A stretch of 64,000 bases of DNA from MAG-121220-bin8 sp002700465. GTDB taxonomy: Bacteria; Bacteroidota; Bacteroidia; Flavobacteriales; Flavobacteriaceae. Under the pieces are notes generated by a model. That model was not told the DNA's origin, searched no databases, and was given only the letters and a program-made list of their open reading frames with translations. The DNA is taken from contig CALSTO010000002.1 in NCBI GenBank assembly GCA_943789295.1, positions 310,001-374,000 on the forward strand, written 5' to 3'. The position numbers and the translations under genes are program-made. This document shows positions 1-9,349 of this stretch, piece after piece (position 1 is the first letter of the stretch; the number at the start of each line of letters is the position of its first letter).

Positions 1-657
1 TCAAATAATAGTTACGTAGCAAATATTGAATTTCAAGCTTCAAGACCTGTCTTAAATTCTTCATATTCCACTCCTATTTTTAAATATATTGAAAAGAATT
101 TTCAGTTTGATCACGTTGAATTCGAACCTATTATTTTTAAAGCCAATCAGTTCGAATCGAAAATATCATCATTGCTAGCTTTTTATATTAATTTAATAAT
201 TGGACTTGATCACGATTCTTTTGAGCTAAATTCCGGAAATTATTTTTATAGTATATCTAAAAATATTTTAAATTATGCTAGTCAAAGTAATGTATCAGGA
301 TGGGATTCTTCTCACAATGGAGGGAAATTAAATAAGTTTTGGCTAATTGAATATTTAACTTCTAAAGACTCAAATGAATTTTCTAATTTTTTCTATAACT
401 ATCATGTTAACGGATTAGATTTAATGCATAATGATGTTTCATCTGCAAAAATAAATATTGCTAATTCGATTTCATCATTGAAGTTACTTCAACGAAGAAA
501 TCCTAATTCTATTCTTATAAAAATATTGTTTGATGCAAAATCAGATGAAATTAAAGATATTTATTCTGGAGGATCATTTTTTGATGCCACTAATTTAGTT
601 TCAGATTTAAATTATCTAAATCCTTTCTTTTCTAATAAATGGAATAGTATTAGATAA
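1..657 (+). CDS. porD: PorD-like type IX secretion protein (DUF4835), 5' end outside window
   Basis: The reading frame is open from the first base to a TAA at 655-657, giving 218 residues of the C-terminal part of a protein whose start lies upstream of the window. The text resembles the DUF4835/PorD family: an early 'SRPVLNSSYSTP' stretch, then 'LLAFYINLIIGLDHDSFE', an SGWDSSHNGG turn, and a C-terminal 'NPFFSNKW'. PorD is a periplasmic or outer-membrane-associated protein needed for type IX secretion and gliding in Bacteroidota. In flavobacteria this gene commonly sits directly before recN, as it does here (31 bp gap). Family identification is from memory of the conserved motifs; the missing N-terminus would carry the signal peptide. 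Confidence 0.8.
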   Translation, partial: SNNSYVANIEFQASRPVLNSSYSTPIFKYIEKNFQFDHVEFEPIIFKANQFESKISSLLAFYINLIIGLDHDSFELNSGNYFYSISKNILNYASQSNVSGWDSSHNGGKLNKFWLIEYLTSKDSNEFSNFFYNYHVNGLDLMHNDVSSAKINIANSISSLKLLQRRNPNSILIKILFDAKSDEIKDIYSGGSFFDATNLVSDLNYLNPFFSNKWNSIR

Positions 658-688
658 TTTTATTAAATTAATAAATAATTTAAAAATT

Positions 689-2341
689 GTGCTAACCAAA
701 ATTTTGATAAAAAATTTCACTTTAATTGATGAAGTTGAAATTGATTTTTTAACGGGTTTTTCAACTGTTACAGGAGATACCGGGTCAGGTAAATCTATTT
801 TATTAAATGCCCTGGCTTTGATAATTGGTAAAAGAGCTGGTCAAAATTTATTAAAAAATTCAAACTTAAAATGTGTTCTAGAAGCAGAATTTAATTTATC
901 AAACTTTAATATCAGAAATTTATTTATTGAAAATCATATTGATTATTTTGACCAAACAATATTAAGAAGAGAAATTCTTCCAAATGGCAAGTCAAGATCA
1001 TTCATTAACGATTCTCCGGTAAATTTAGATCTTTTAAAAACTGTTGGAGAAAAACTTATTGATATACATACCCAACATCAAACCTTAGCAAATTCTAACA
1101 ATTCTTTTTTTTATTCACTAATTGATAATTTAGCAGAACAACAGCTTATTGTTAAGAATTTTAACGAAACCTTAATTAGCTACAAAGAATTAAAGATTGA
1201 ATTAGACAAGTTAAGCAGATTAAATACAAGTTTACAAAATGATAACGACTATCTATTGTATTTGTATAATGAGCTTCGTGATGTCAATTTAGTTTCTGAT
1301 GAGCAGCTTATTATTGAAAATAAATTAAAGCTTTATAAAAATTCTGAAGAACTTAAATCATCATTTTCTCAAATTGATCAAATTTTATATAACTCAGAAG
1401 ATAGTATTGAAAACAAGATATATTCTTTAAATTCAATATTAAATAATATTTCAAAATTTTCAAATAATTTTTCTTCTATAAAAGATCGAATAGACAGTCT
1501 TTTAATTGAGATTAATGATATTAAATCCGAATTAAATAACTCGTCTTTTGATTTTAATGACGATTATTCTGAGATTGAAAAACTTGAATCAAGACTTAAT
1601 ATTATCTATAATTTACAGAAAAAACATTCTGTAAGTTCAATTAGCGATTTATTGATTAAACAACATGATCTTAAAAATAAATTAGATGAATCCGGTTCTG
1701 TTGAAATCAATATTGATGAACTAGATAAAACTATCATTAAGAAAAAAAAGTATTTGATAGAACTTTCCAAGAAAATTTCAATTTCAAGACAAAAAATAAT
1801 TCCTAAGCTTAAATCACAATTAGAATCTTTATTAATAGATCTAGGCATGAAAAATGCTTCATTTGATTTTAAAATTTCTGAATTAGATGAGTTTAATAGA
1901 TTTGGATCTGATCAGATAGAGGTGTTGTTTTCAGCTAATAAAGGAATTAAATATGCCCCGTTATTTAAAATTGCCTCAGGTGGTGAGCTATCAAGAATAT
2001 TATTGTCAATCAAATCTATTCTTTCAAAACATTTAAATTTGCCAACAATGATTTTTGATGAAATTGATTCTGGTGTTTCAGGTGAAATGTCTAATGCCAT
2101 GGCTAATATGATGCTTGAAATGAGTTCTAAAATGCAAATCATTGCTATAACTCATCTCCCTCAGGTAGCAGCCAAAGGTAATCATCAATTAAAAGTTTAT
2201 AAACACAATAATCTTAGCTCTACATCTACAATGGTTAAAAATTTAAATAATCAAGAAAGAATTGATGAAATTGCCAAAATGCTTGCTGGCGATTTGATGT
2301 CTGACTCAGCTGTATTACATGCTAAAGAGTTACTTAATTAA
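689..2341 (+). CDS. recN: DNA repair protein RecN
   Basis: A 550-residue SMC-like ATPase of the usual RecN length. It begins MLTKILIKNFTLIDEVEIDF, with a Walker A motif TGDTGSGKS at about residues 29-37, a long central coiled-coil region (about 150-390), an ABC signature SGGELSR at about 430, and a Walker B/D-loop stretch 'TMIFDEIDSGVSGE'. RecN acts early in double-strand break repair with RecA, organising broken ends. The start is a GTG at 689, chosen because the protein must begin exactly at the conserved 'MLxxLxIxNFxLI' segment and no ATG is available there. No Shine-Dalgarno sequence is seen, which is normal for the phylum. Confidence 0.96.
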   Translation: MLTKILIKNFTLIDEVEIDFLTGFSTVTGDTGSGKSILLNALALIIGKRAGQNLLKNSNLKCVLEAEFNLSNFNIRNLFIENHIDYFDQTILRREILPNGKSRSFINDSPVNLDLLKTVGEKLIDIHTQHQTLANSNNSFFYSLIDNLAEQQLIVKNFNETLISYKELKIELDKLSRLNTSLQNDNDYLLYLYNELRDVNLVSDEQLIIENKLKLYKNSEELKSSFSQIDQILYNSEDSIENKIYSLNSILNNISKFSNNFSSIKDRIDSLLIEINDIKSELNNSSFDFNDDYSEIEKLESRLNIIYNLQKKHSVSSISDLLIKQHDLKNKLDESGSVEINIDELDKTIIKKKKYLIELSKKISISRQKIIPKLKSQLESLLIDLGMKNASFDFKISELDEFNRFGSDQIEVLFSANKGIKYAPLFKIASGGELSRILLSIKSILSKHLNLPTMIFDEIDSGVSGEMSNAMANMMLEMSSKMQIIAITHLPQVAAKGNHQLKVYKHNNLSSTSTMVKNLNNQERIDEIAKMLAGDLMSDSAVLHAKELLN

Positions 2342-2366
2342 TATTATATTTACACAAATTATTTAT

Positions 2367-3191
2367 ATGGCATATAATCTGTTAAAAGGAAAGAAAGGAA
2401 TAATCTTTGGTGCATTGGACGAAAACTCAATTGCTTGGAAAACAGCTGAAAGAGTTTTCGAAGAAGGAGGAGAATTTGTTTTAACTAATGCGCCTATTGC
2501 ACTTAGAATGGGAAATGTGGATCAACTTGCTAAAAAGACAAACTCTAAACTTATTGCAGCAGATGCAACAAAAATTGAGGATTTAGAAAACCTTATTAAT
2601 GAAACTATGAAAATTTTTGGAGGTAAAATTGATTTTGTCCTTCATTCAATAGGTATGTCCGTTAACGTTAGAAAGGGAAAACATTACACTGATTTAAATC
2701 ATGAATGGACTGGCAAAGGATGGGATGTTTCTGCTGTTTCTTTTCATAAGTTACTACAAAGTCTATATAAACTTGACGCGATGAATGAATGGTCAAGTAT
2801 TGTTGCTCTTTCATACATGGCTGCTCAAAGAGTGTTTCCTAACTATAATGATATGGCAGATAATAAGGCTTATTTAGAATCTATTGCTAGAAGTTTTGGT
2901 TATTTCTTTGGAAAAGATAAAAAAGTAAGAGTAAATACAATCTCTCAATCGCCAACACCTACTACTGCGGGTAAAGGTGTTACAGGATTTGATGGTTTTA
3001 TTACTTATGCTGAAAAAATGTCTCCTCTTGGAAATGCTACTGCTTTAGATTGTGCAAATTACACAGTAACTCTTTTTTCTGATTTAACTAAGAGAGTAAC
3101 TCTTCAAAATTTATATAATGATGGAGGTTTTTCTAATGTAGGAGTAAGTCAAGAAATTATTGATATAGTTTCTTCTACAAACAAAGATTAA
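2367..3191 (+). CDS. fabI: Enoyl-[acyl-carrier-protein] reductase (NADH)
   Basis: 274 residues of a classical FabI short-chain dehydrogenase. It catalyses the last, NAD(P)H-dependent reduction of each fatty-acid elongation cycle. Visible features are the N-terminal nucleotide-binding 'GIIFGALDENSIAWK', 'VLHSIGMS' and the catalytic tyrosine/lysine region 'PNYNDMADNKA', plus 'SQSPTPTTAGKGVTGF' near the C-terminus. The frame is open further upstream into recN (to 2319), but ATG 2367 gives the normal FabI N-terminus, so the 16 extra residues are rejected. It lies 25 bp after recN and may be co-transcribed with it. Confidence 0.96.
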   Translation: MAYNLLKGKKGIIFGALDENSIAWKTAERVFEEGGEFVLTNAPIALRMGNVDQLAKKTNSKLIAADATKIEDLENLINETMKIFGGKIDFVLHSIGMSVNVRKGKHYTDLNHEWTGKGWDVSAVSFHKLLQSLYKLDAMNEWSSIVALSYMAAQRVFPNYNDMADNKAYLESIARSFGYFFGKDKKVRVNTISQSPTPTTAGKGVTGFDGFITYAEKMSPLGNATALDCANYTVTLFSDLTKRVTLQNLYNDGGFSNVGVSQEIIDIVSSTNKD

Positions 3192-3212
3192 GTTCTCTTA
3201 TAAAATTTCAGT

Positions 3213-3220
3213 TAATTTTG
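3213..3220 (+). promoter_or_regulatory. Possible -7 promoter box for coaE
   Basis: TAATTTTG matches the Bacteroidota -7 consensus TAnnTTTG and lies 10 bp before the coaE start in the 39 bp fabI-coaE gap. No TTTG is visible at the -33 position, so this is weak; chance matches are common in AT-rich DNA. Confidence 0.3.
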
Positions 3221-3230
3221 TAAAATACTT

Positions 3231-3818
3231 ATGAAAATAATTGGTCTAACAGGCGGTATTGGTTCAGGGAAATCTACAATAGCAAAAGAATTTATAAGTA
3301 AATCTGTACCAGTTTATGATTCGGACTTAAGTGCAAAAAACTTAATGATCAGTTCAAAAAAATTGAAATCAAAATTAATTGAATGTTTTGGTTACTCAGC
3401 TTATACTAATGGTTCATTAAATAAAAAATATATTTCAAATTTGATTTTTAATGACCGAATTGCGTTAAACAAAATCAATTCTATTGTTCATCCTGAGGTT
3501 TTTAATGATTTTCAACAATGGAAAAGCAGACAGAATAATGATTATGTTATTTATGAATCTGCTTTAGTTTTCGAATCAGGGTCTTACAAATTAAATGATT
3601 ATAATATACTAGTTACATCTGAACTCGATTTAAGAATCGAAAGAATTATAAAAAGAGATAATATTAAAAAAGATGATGTTTTGTTAAAAATAAGGAACCA
3701 ATGGACTGATGAAAAAAAGATTCCATTAGCTGATTATATTTTTAGAAATAGTTCAAAGAATGAAAATCAAAAAGTAGTTGTATCATTAATAAATCATTTT
3801 AATTCTATTTTTGTTTAA
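3231..3818 (+). CDS. coaE: Dephospho-CoA kinase
   Basis: 195 residues, the normal length for CoaE, the ATP-dependent kinase that phosphorylates the 3'-hydroxyl of dephospho-CoA in the last step of coenzyme A synthesis. The P-loop LTGGIGSGKST is at residues 6-16, followed by the family 'VPVYDSDLSAK' and 'IVHPEVF' segments, 'YVIYESALVFESG' and the lid-region 'RIERIIKRD'. It follows fabI by 39 bp and precedes a histidine kinase by 5 bp. In flavobacteria coaE is often followed by such a two-component pair, so the link is probably one of transcription rather than of function. Confidence 0.95.
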   Translation: MKIIGLTGGIGSGKSTIAKEFISKSVPVYDSDLSAKNLMISSKKLKSKLIECFGYSAYTNGSLNKKYISNLIFNDRIALNKINSIVHPEVFNDFQQWKSRQNNDYVIYESALVFESGSYKLNDYNILVTSELDLRIERIIKRDNIKKDDVLLKIRNQWTDEKKIPLADYIFRNSSKNENQKVVVSLINHFNSIFV

Positions 3819-3823
3819 TTAAC

Positions 3824-5404
3824 ATGAATAAAAAGATATTTTATCCCCTTATAGCAATAATGACTTTCGCTTTAGTCGGAATAATTTTTGTACAAGGATT
3901 TTGGATTAAAACTACACTTGACAATAAGGAAAGACAATTTTCATTAAATATCAATCAAGCATTAAAATCTGTTTCTGAACAAATTCAAAGCAGAGAAATG
4001 AGAGACTATCTTGCAGTTTATCAAAAGTTAATAGATAGTATAGGCTCTCCAAAAGAATCACAACTAAGTGCTGTTTTTAAGTTTGTTGATAGAAATGAAA
4101 ATACTAATCAAACTTATATTTATTCTCATGGGATTTTAGAAGAAGATTATAATGTTTCTGCAAAGCTTTTTGATCAGGAATCTTTAGATTCTTCTTCAAT
4201 TATTGATTATAAAGGTATTAAAACAACTACTATAATAGATGAGGCATTCGACAGAGAAATGCAAAATATGAGTTCTATTGAAAGGTTACAAAGAGTCGAA
4301 AGATTGTCTCTTATGGATAAAGCAAAGTATGCATCAATTTTCATGGAATTAGCATCTCTAAAACCAATTCACAGAAGATTGACTAATATTGAACTTGAAC
4401 TTCTTCTACAAAGAGAATTAAGAGATAGAGATATTGATATTCCTTTTCAATATAGAGTTTTTAATGGAACTTTTGCAACAAAAGTTGGTTCAGATAATTA
4501 CACTAATCTTGAGGGTTTAAGAAAATATAAATCTCCTTTATTTGTAAATGAAAATGGCAATAGTGAATTTGAATTAGTTATTGCTTTTCCTGAGAGAAAA
4601 TTTTTTTTAAGATCATCTTTGACTACTTTGATATTACTTTCATTACTTTTTACTTTAGCGATTATTATAACTTTTGCATCTACAATATTTCAAATTTTAA
4701 AACAAAAAAAAGTTTCTGAAATCAAATCTGATTTTATTAATAATATGACTCATGAGTTTAAAACTCCAATTGCTACTATAAAATTAGCTATTGACGCTAT
4801 TGAAAATGTAAATGTTAGAAATGATATTAAAAAAAGATCACAATATTTGAAAATGATTAAAGACGAAAATGATAGAATGAATAATCAAGTTGAGAATGTG
4901 TTGAGAATTTCACAATTAGATAAAAAAGAGAATATAATTAAGAAAACGGATTGTAATATTCATGAAATAATTGAAGAATCATTTATTCATTTAAAATTAT
5001 TATTTAAAAACAGAAATGCTTCAATAGTAAATGATCTTCTTGCTACTCGAATAAATATTAATGGTTCGCATGAAGATTTAGTAAATGTGGTGGTAAATAT
5101 TTTAGAAAACGCAATTAAATATTCTACCGACACACCAATTATAAATGTTTCTACTCATAATGAATTAGATCATATTTATGTTAGAATTTCTGACAAGGGA
5201 ATGGGAATGAGTATTGATGTTAAAGAAAAGATTTTTGATAAATTTTATAGAGAAACTAAAGGTAATGTTCATAATGTTAAAGGACACGGTTTAGGGTTAT
5301 CATATGTAAAAAAAATTATTGATCTTCACTTTGGTACAATTAATGTTGATAGTAATTTGGGGAAGGGGAGTACATTTATAATTAAACTCCCTCTAAATAA
5401 TTGA
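3824..5404 (+). CDS. Membrane sensor histidine kinase (RprX-like)
   Basis: 526 residues. A first membrane segment is at about residues 7-27 (FYPLIAIMTFALVGIIFV), followed by a periplasmic domain of roughly 230 residues and a second membrane segment at about 263-288. The cytoplasmic kinase core follows with no obvious HAMP domain: H-box 'NNMTHEFKTPIATIKLA' (phospho-acceptor His), N-box 'VVVNILENAIKYS', G-boxes 'SDKGMGMS' and 'GHGLGLSYVKKII'. All catalytic boxes are intact. It forms an operon with the response regulator just downstream (5 bp between stop and next ATG). Similarity in size and order suggests the RprX/RprY type of Bacteroidota; the signal is unknown. Confidence 0.9.
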   Translation: MNKKIFYPLIAIMTFALVGIIFVQGFWIKTTLDNKERQFSLNINQALKSVSEQIQSREMRDYLAVYQKLIDSIGSPKESQLSAVFKFVDRNENTNQTYIYSHGILEEDYNVSAKLFDQESLDSSSIIDYKGIKTTTIIDEAFDREMQNMSSIERLQRVERLSLMDKAKYASIFMELASLKPIHRRLTNIELELLLQRELRDRDIDIPFQYRVFNGTFATKVGSDNYTNLEGLRKYKSPLFVNENGNSEFELVIAFPERKFFLRSSLTTLILLSLLFTLAIIITFASTIFQILKQKKVSEIKSDFINNMTHEFKTPIATIKLAIDAIENVNVRNDIKKRSQYLKMIKDENDRMNNQVENVLRISQLDKKENIIKKTDCNIHEIIEESFIHLKLLFKNRNASIVNDLLATRININGSHEDLVNVVVNILENAIKYSTDTPIINVSTHNELDHIYVRISDKGMGMSIDVKEKIFDKFYRETKGNVHNVKGHGLGLSYVKKIIDLHFGTINVDSNLGKGSTFIIKLPLNN

Positions 5405-5409
5405 ATTCT

Positions 5410-6114
5410 ATGAAAAATAATGAAAAAAATATTTTACTTGTTGAAGACGATGTTAATTTCGGAGCTATTCTTAATGATTTTTTAAAATTACATTCATATA
5501 ATGTTACTCTTGCTAAAAATGGTATCGAAGGGCTTGAGAAATTTAAAAAAAATAGTTTTGGATTATGTATTCTTGATGTTATGTTGCCTTTTAAAGACGG
5601 GTTCACTTTAGCAAAAGAAATTAGAGATTTAAATAAAGATGTTCCATTATTTTTTTTAACTGCTAAAACATTAAAAGATGATGTATTAAAGGGTTATAAA
5701 TTAGGTGCTGATGACTATTTAACAAAACCATTTGACTCAGATATACTCTTATTAAAAATCAAATCAATTTTTAAAAGAAAAAAAATATCAAGTTCTGAAA
5801 ATAATGTAAAATTTATATATCAATTTGCTGATTTTAATTTCAATTCTAAATTAAGAATTCTTAAATATAAAGATGAAAATGACATTAAATTATCTCCTAA
5901 AGAAAATGAACTTTTAAAGTTGCTTTTAAATCATTTAAATGATTTAATGCCTCGAGAATTAGCTTTGATAAAAATTTGGAATGATGACAACTATTTTACA
6001 TCCAGAAGTATGGATGTTTATATAGCTAAAATCAGAAAATATTTACAAAAAGATAATAGGCTTGAAATTGAAAACATTCACGGAAAAGGATTTAGACTAA
6101 TAGAAAGAAAATAA
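5410..6114 (+). CDS. OmpR/PhoB-type response regulator (RprY-like)
   Basis: 234 residues. The N-terminal receiver domain (about 1-120) has the acidic pair 'EDD', the phospho-acceptor Asp in 'CILDVMLPFKDG', the Thr of 'FFLTAKT' and the Lys of 'DYLTKPFD'. The C-terminal half is a winged-helix DNA-binding domain with 'LSPKENELLKLLL', 'RSMDVYIAKIRKYL' and 'IENIHGKGFRL'. The frame can also start at TTG 5401, which would overlap the kinase stop; ATG 5410 is preferred. It is the obvious partner of the adjacent kinase. The gene converges on xerD with only 2 bp between the stops and no terminator hairpin visible. Confidence 0.93.
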   Translation: MKNNEKNILLVEDDVNFGAILNDFLKLHSYNVTLAKNGIEGLEKFKKNSFGLCILDVMLPFKDGFTLAKEIRDLNKDVPLFFLTAKTLKDDVLKGYKLGADDYLTKPFDSDILLLKIKSIFKRKKISSSENNVKFIYQFADFNFNSKLRILKYKDENDIKLSPKENELLKLLLNHLNDLMPRELALIKIWNDDNYFTSRSMDVYIAKIRKYLQKDNRLEIENIHGKGFRLIERK

Positions 6115-6116
6115 TT

Positions 6117-7019
6117 TTACATGTTATTTCTTGGATGAAATTTAGTAATAGATTCAACTAAATGTTTTTTGTTTACATGTAAATACCTCTCGGTTGTAAC
6201 AATATTTTCATGTCCTAGCATATTTTGTATAGTAATTAAATCAGCCCCGTTTTCTAATAAATGTGTAGCAAATGAATGCCTAAATGTATGAGGTCCTATT
6301 TTTTTCTTTATATCAGCTTTTTTATTTAAGTCATTTATAATTAAATAGATCATAACCCTAGTTAATCCACTTCCTCTTTCATTAATAAATAATGTGTCTT
6401 CATGACCTTTTTTAATTTTTTGTGAATTTCTTTTTTCAATAATATAATTATCAATATAATTTTTAGCTTCATTACTAATTGGGACAAATCTCTCTTTATT
6501 TCCTTTTCCGGTAACTTTAATTACTGATTCTTTGAAAAACAAATCAGAAATTTTTAATGTTATTAATTCAGACACTCGTAGTCCACAACTGTAAAGAACC
6601 TCTACTATTGCGGTATTTCTAAGGTTGTTTTTAGAGCTATAGTCTATACTATTGATTATTTTATCAATTTCTTTAGTAGTGAGTGTGATAGGCAGTTTAT
6701 TACCAATTTTTGGTGTTTCTATATTTTGAAATGGATTTTTATCAATTAATTCTTCCAAAATAATATAATCATAAAACCTTTTAATTCCAGAAATTATTCT
6801 GGCTTGAGTTGACGACTTTACTTCATTGGAAATTTGATATACAAATTCTTTAGCAATAGATTCGTTGATTTTGAGAGGATTAATTTTTAAATCCTTAGAA
6901 CTTAAAAATGATTTTAATTTTTCAATATCAAACAAATAACTATCAATTGTATTTTTTGATAAGTTTCTTTCAATTATCAAATAGTTTTTAAATTCTTTAA
7001 TTAATTTTTTCCACTTCAT
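6117..7019 (-). CDS. xerD: Site-specific tyrosine recombinase XerD
   Basis: 300 residues, the expected XerC/D length. The N-terminal SAM-like core-binding domain (about 1-95) includes 'FKNYLIIERNLSKNTIDSY'. The C-terminal catalytic domain has the Arg in 'YSCGLRVSEL', the Lys in 'VTGKGNKERFVPI', the 'HTFRHSFATHLLENGADL' H-x-x-R box, and 'LGHENIVTTERYLHV' with the nucleophilic Tyr. XerD resolves chromosome dimers at dif with XerC. It lies among housekeeping genes (divergent from aroQ) with no flanking repeats or phage genes, so I call it the chromosomal recombinase rather than a mobile integrase. XerC versus XerD cannot be settled by eye; XerD is favoured by overall similarity. Confidence 0.88.
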   Translation of the reverse strand: MKWKKLIKEFKNYLIIERNLSKNTIDSYLFDIEKLKSFLSSKDLKINPLKINESIAKEFVYQISNEVKSSTQARIISGIKRFYDYIILEELIDKNPFQNIETPKIGNKLPITLTTKEIDKIINSIDYSSKNNLRNTAIVEVLYSCGLRVSELITLKISDLFFKESVIKVTGKGNKERFVPISNEAKNYIDNYIIEKRNSQKIKKGHEDTLFINERGSGLTRVMIYLIINDLNKKADIKKKIGPHTFRHSFATHLLENGADLITIQNMLGHENIVTTERYLHVNKKHLVESITKFHPRNNM

Positions 7020-7071
7020 TATTTCTTTTAAAATGTAAATTAAATATTATATTTAAACTTTATAATTTTCA

Positions 7072-7488
7072 ATGAAATTACAAATTATTAATGGTCCTAA
7101 TTTGAACCTTTTAGGTAAAAGAGAAAAAAATATTTATGGTAATCAGAGTTTTGATGATTACTTTGAAAAATTGAAAACTAAATTTAATAATTTGGATTTA
7201 CATTATTTTCAATCCAATATTGAGGGTGAGCTTATTGAAAAAATTCAAGAAGTGGGTTTTGATTTCGATGGAATTATTATAAATGCTGCTGCTTATACAC
7301 ATACATCTGTTGGTATTGGAGATGCAATAAGGTCAATTTCTAGTCCTGTTATTGAGGTTCATATATCTAATACCTATTCAAGAGAAGATTTTAGACATAA
7401 ATCTTTTCTAAGTGCTCATGTAAACGGAGTGATTCTTGGATTTGGACTTAAGAGTTATGATTTAGCGATCGAAAGTTTTAATAAATAA
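7072..7488 (+). CDS. aroQ: 3-dehydroquinate dehydratase, type II
   Basis: 138 residues, typical for the dodecameric type II enzyme of the shikimate pathway. Diagnostic text: 'IINGPNLNLLGKREKNIYG' at the N-terminus with the catalytic Tyr in 'IYG', 'FQSNIEGELIEKIQ', 'IINAAAYTHTSVGIGDAI', the catalytic His in 'VIEVHISN', and 'REDFRHKSFLS'. It is divergent from xerD with 52 bp between the starts and converges on lpdA (2 bp between stops). It stands alone without other aro genes, which is common in flavobacteria. Confidence 0.96.
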   Translation: MKLQIINGPNLNLLGKREKNIYGNQSFDDYFEKLKTKFNNLDLHYFQSNIEGELIEKIQEVGFDFDGIIINAAAYTHTSVGIGDAIRSISSPVIEVHISNTYSREDFRHKSFLSAHVNGVILGFGLKSYDLAIESFNK

Positions 7489-7490
7489 AA

Positions 7491-8888
7491 TTACAGATGA
7501 ATAACTTCGTCATATGCTGCTGCTACAGCTTCCATTACAGCTTCACTCATGGTAGGATGAGGATGAACCGTTTTTAAAATCTCATAACCAGTAGTTTCCA
7601 GTTTTCTACCAACAACAGCTTCAGCTATCATATCCGTAACACCTTCTCCTATCATATGACAACCTAACCACTCTCCATATTTAGCGTCAAATATTACTTT
7701 CACGAATCCTTCACTTTTTCCTGACGCTTGTGCTTTTCCAGATGCTGAAAATGGAAATTTTCCGATTTTAATTTCATAACCATTTTCAATTGCTTGTTTT
7801 TCTGTGTAACCTACAGAAGCAATTTCAGGGCTACAGTAAGTACAACCAGGAATATTATTGTAGTCTAACGGGTTAACGTCATGGCCAGCTATTTTTTCAA
7901 CGCATAGTATGCCTTCTGCAGAAGCCACATGGGCTAGAGCTTGCCCTTTCACTACGTCTCCAATTGCATAGTAATCTTTTATATTGGTCATGTAAAAATC
8001 ATCAACTAAAATTTTATCATTTTCAGTTTTAATTTCTAAATCTTCTAACCCGATGTTTTCAATATTTGTTTTAATTCCAACTGCACTTAGTACAATTTCA
8101 GTATTAATAATGTTTTTTTCACCATTCGAATTTTTCAAAGTCACGTCAACAGAATCAGAACTATTGATTTCTGCTTTTTCTACTTCAGTTGAGGTTAAAA
8201 TATTAATTCCTTTCTTTTTTAAACTTTTTTCTAGTTCTTTGGAAATCTCAGAATCTTCCACAGGAACAATTCTATCCATATATTCAACTATTGTCACAGT
8301 TGTTCCCATCGAATTATAAAAATAAGCAAATTCAATTCCTATTGCTCCTGAACCTACTATTACAATATTTTTAGGTTGTTTCTCAAGTGTCATAGCTTCT
8401 CTGTAACCAATTATTTTTTTACCATCTTTTTTTAAAAATGGTAATTCTTTAGATCTAGCTCCAGTAGCAATAATTATTTTATCACCTTCAATTTTGGTTT
8501 CAGATCCATTTTTATCAGATATCTTAATTATTTTATCAGGTACTAGTTGCCCAAAACCTTCAAATATTTTTATTTTATTTTTTTTCATTAAAAAGTTGAC
8601 ACCCTTACTCATATTTTGGGCAACTTTTCTGCTTCTATTAATAACATTATCAAAATTTTTATCAAAATTTTCAACTGTTATTCCATAATCTTCAGAGTGT
8701 TTTATATAATCAAAAACCTGTGCAGATTTTAAAAGTGCTTTAGTTGGAATACAGCCCCAGTTTAAACAAACCCCTCCTAAGCTTTCTTTTTCTACTATAG
8801 CAGTTTTTAAACCCAATTGAGATGCTCTAATTGCTGTTACATATCCACCTGGTCCGCTACCTAAAATTATTAAATCAAATTTTTCCAT
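7491..8888 (-). CDS. lpdA: Dihydrolipoyl dehydrogenase
   Basis: 465 residues. It is the E3 flavoprotein that reoxidises lipoamide in the pyruvate and 2-oxoglutarate dehydrogenase complexes. Features: FAD dinucleotide fold 'DLIILGSGPGGYVTAIRA' at the N-terminus, redox disulfide 'GGVCLNWGCIPTKALL' (Cys pair around residues 41/46), NAD fold 'IVIVGSGAIGIEFAYF', FAD motif 'YAIGDVVKGQALAHVASAEG', and the C-terminal His-Glu 'TVHPHPTMSEA'. Two bp separate it from the msrB-type gene upstream on the same strand, so it is probably the third gene of a redox-repair transcript. Confidence 0.96.
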   Translation of the reverse strand: MEKFDLIILGSGPGGYVTAIRASQLGLKTAIVEKESLGGVCLNWGCIPTKALLKSAQVFDYIKHSEDYGITVENFDKNFDNVINRSRKVAQNMSKGVNFLMKKNKIKIFEGFGQLVPDKIIKISDKNGSETKIEGDKIIIATGARSKELPFLKKDGKKIIGYREAMTLEKQPKNIVIVGSGAIGIEFAYFYNSMGTTVTIVEYMDRIVPVEDSEISKELEKSLKKKGINILTSTEVEKAEINSSDSVDVTLKNSNGEKNIINTEIVLSAVGIKTNIENIGLEDLEIKTENDKILVDDFYMTNIKDYYAIGDVVKGQALAHVASAEGILCVEKIAGHDVNPLDYNNIPGCTYCSPEIASVGYTEKQAIENGYEIKIGKFPFSASGKAQASGKSEGFVKVIFDAKYGEWLGCHMIGEGVTDMIAEAVVGRKLETTGYEILKTVHPHPTMSEAVMEAVAAAYDEVIHL

Positions 8889-8890
8889 AA

Positions 8891-9349
8891 TTATTTATTA
8901 AATGATAAAGCAGCTGAATTAATACAATATCTTTTGCCTGTTGTTTCTTTTGGACCGTCATTAAATACATGTCCTAAATGTCCGTCACATTTTGAGCATT
9001 TAACTTCAATTCTGCTCATGTTATGAGTAAAGTCTTTTACATATATTATCCTGTCAGGGATTGCTTGATCAAAGCTTGGCCATCCACAATTACTTTCGTA
9101 TTTATTATTACTTTCAAATAATTTTTGATTGCATCCTTTGCAATTGTATGATCCTTTTTCAAAATGAAGATTATATTCTCCAGTAAACGGTCTTTCGGTA
9201 TACGAATTTCTAAGAACTTGATAGCTCATTTCACCAAGAGAATTTTTCCATTCTGTATCTGTTTTTATCATTTTTTTATTGTTTTGTGAGAAATTAATAC
9301 TAGTAGCTAAAATTGCTATCAAAATAAGCACTCCTTTAAAATTTTTCAT
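8891..9349 (-). CDS. msrB: Peptide-methionine (R)-S-oxide reductase MsrB, exported
   Basis: 152 residues: an N-terminal signal peptide-like segment (about 1-21, ending 'NFSQ') followed by a complete MsrB domain. It reduces methionine-R-sulfoxide in damaged proteins. Zinc ligands are in 'CKGC' and 'CSKC'; substrate-site residues in 'CGWPSFDQAI' and 'HNMSRIEV'; 'GHLGHVFNDGP' and the catalytic Cys in 'KRYCINSAALSF' are all present. The signal peptide places it in the cell envelope. Its start codon overlaps the stop of the MsrB-like gene upstream by 4 bp (ATGA), so the two are translationally coupled. Confidence 0.93.
   Translation of the reverse strand: MKNFKGVLILIAILATSINFSQNNKKMIKTDTEWKNSLGEMSYQVLRNSYTERPFTGEYNLHFEKGSYNCKGCNQKLFESNNKYESNCGWPSFDQAIPDRIIYVKDFTHNMSRIEVKCSKCDGHLGHVFNDGPKETTGKRYCINSAALSFNK

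Noticed and set aside
2319..2366. FabI starting at a codon within recN
   Set aside because: It would add 16 residues not found in FabI proteins; ATG 2367 gives the standard N-terminus.
6117..7019. Tyrosine recombinase as sign of a mobile element
   Set aside because: It has XerD length and motifs, sits between housekeeping genes, and has no flanking repeats, excisionase or cargo.
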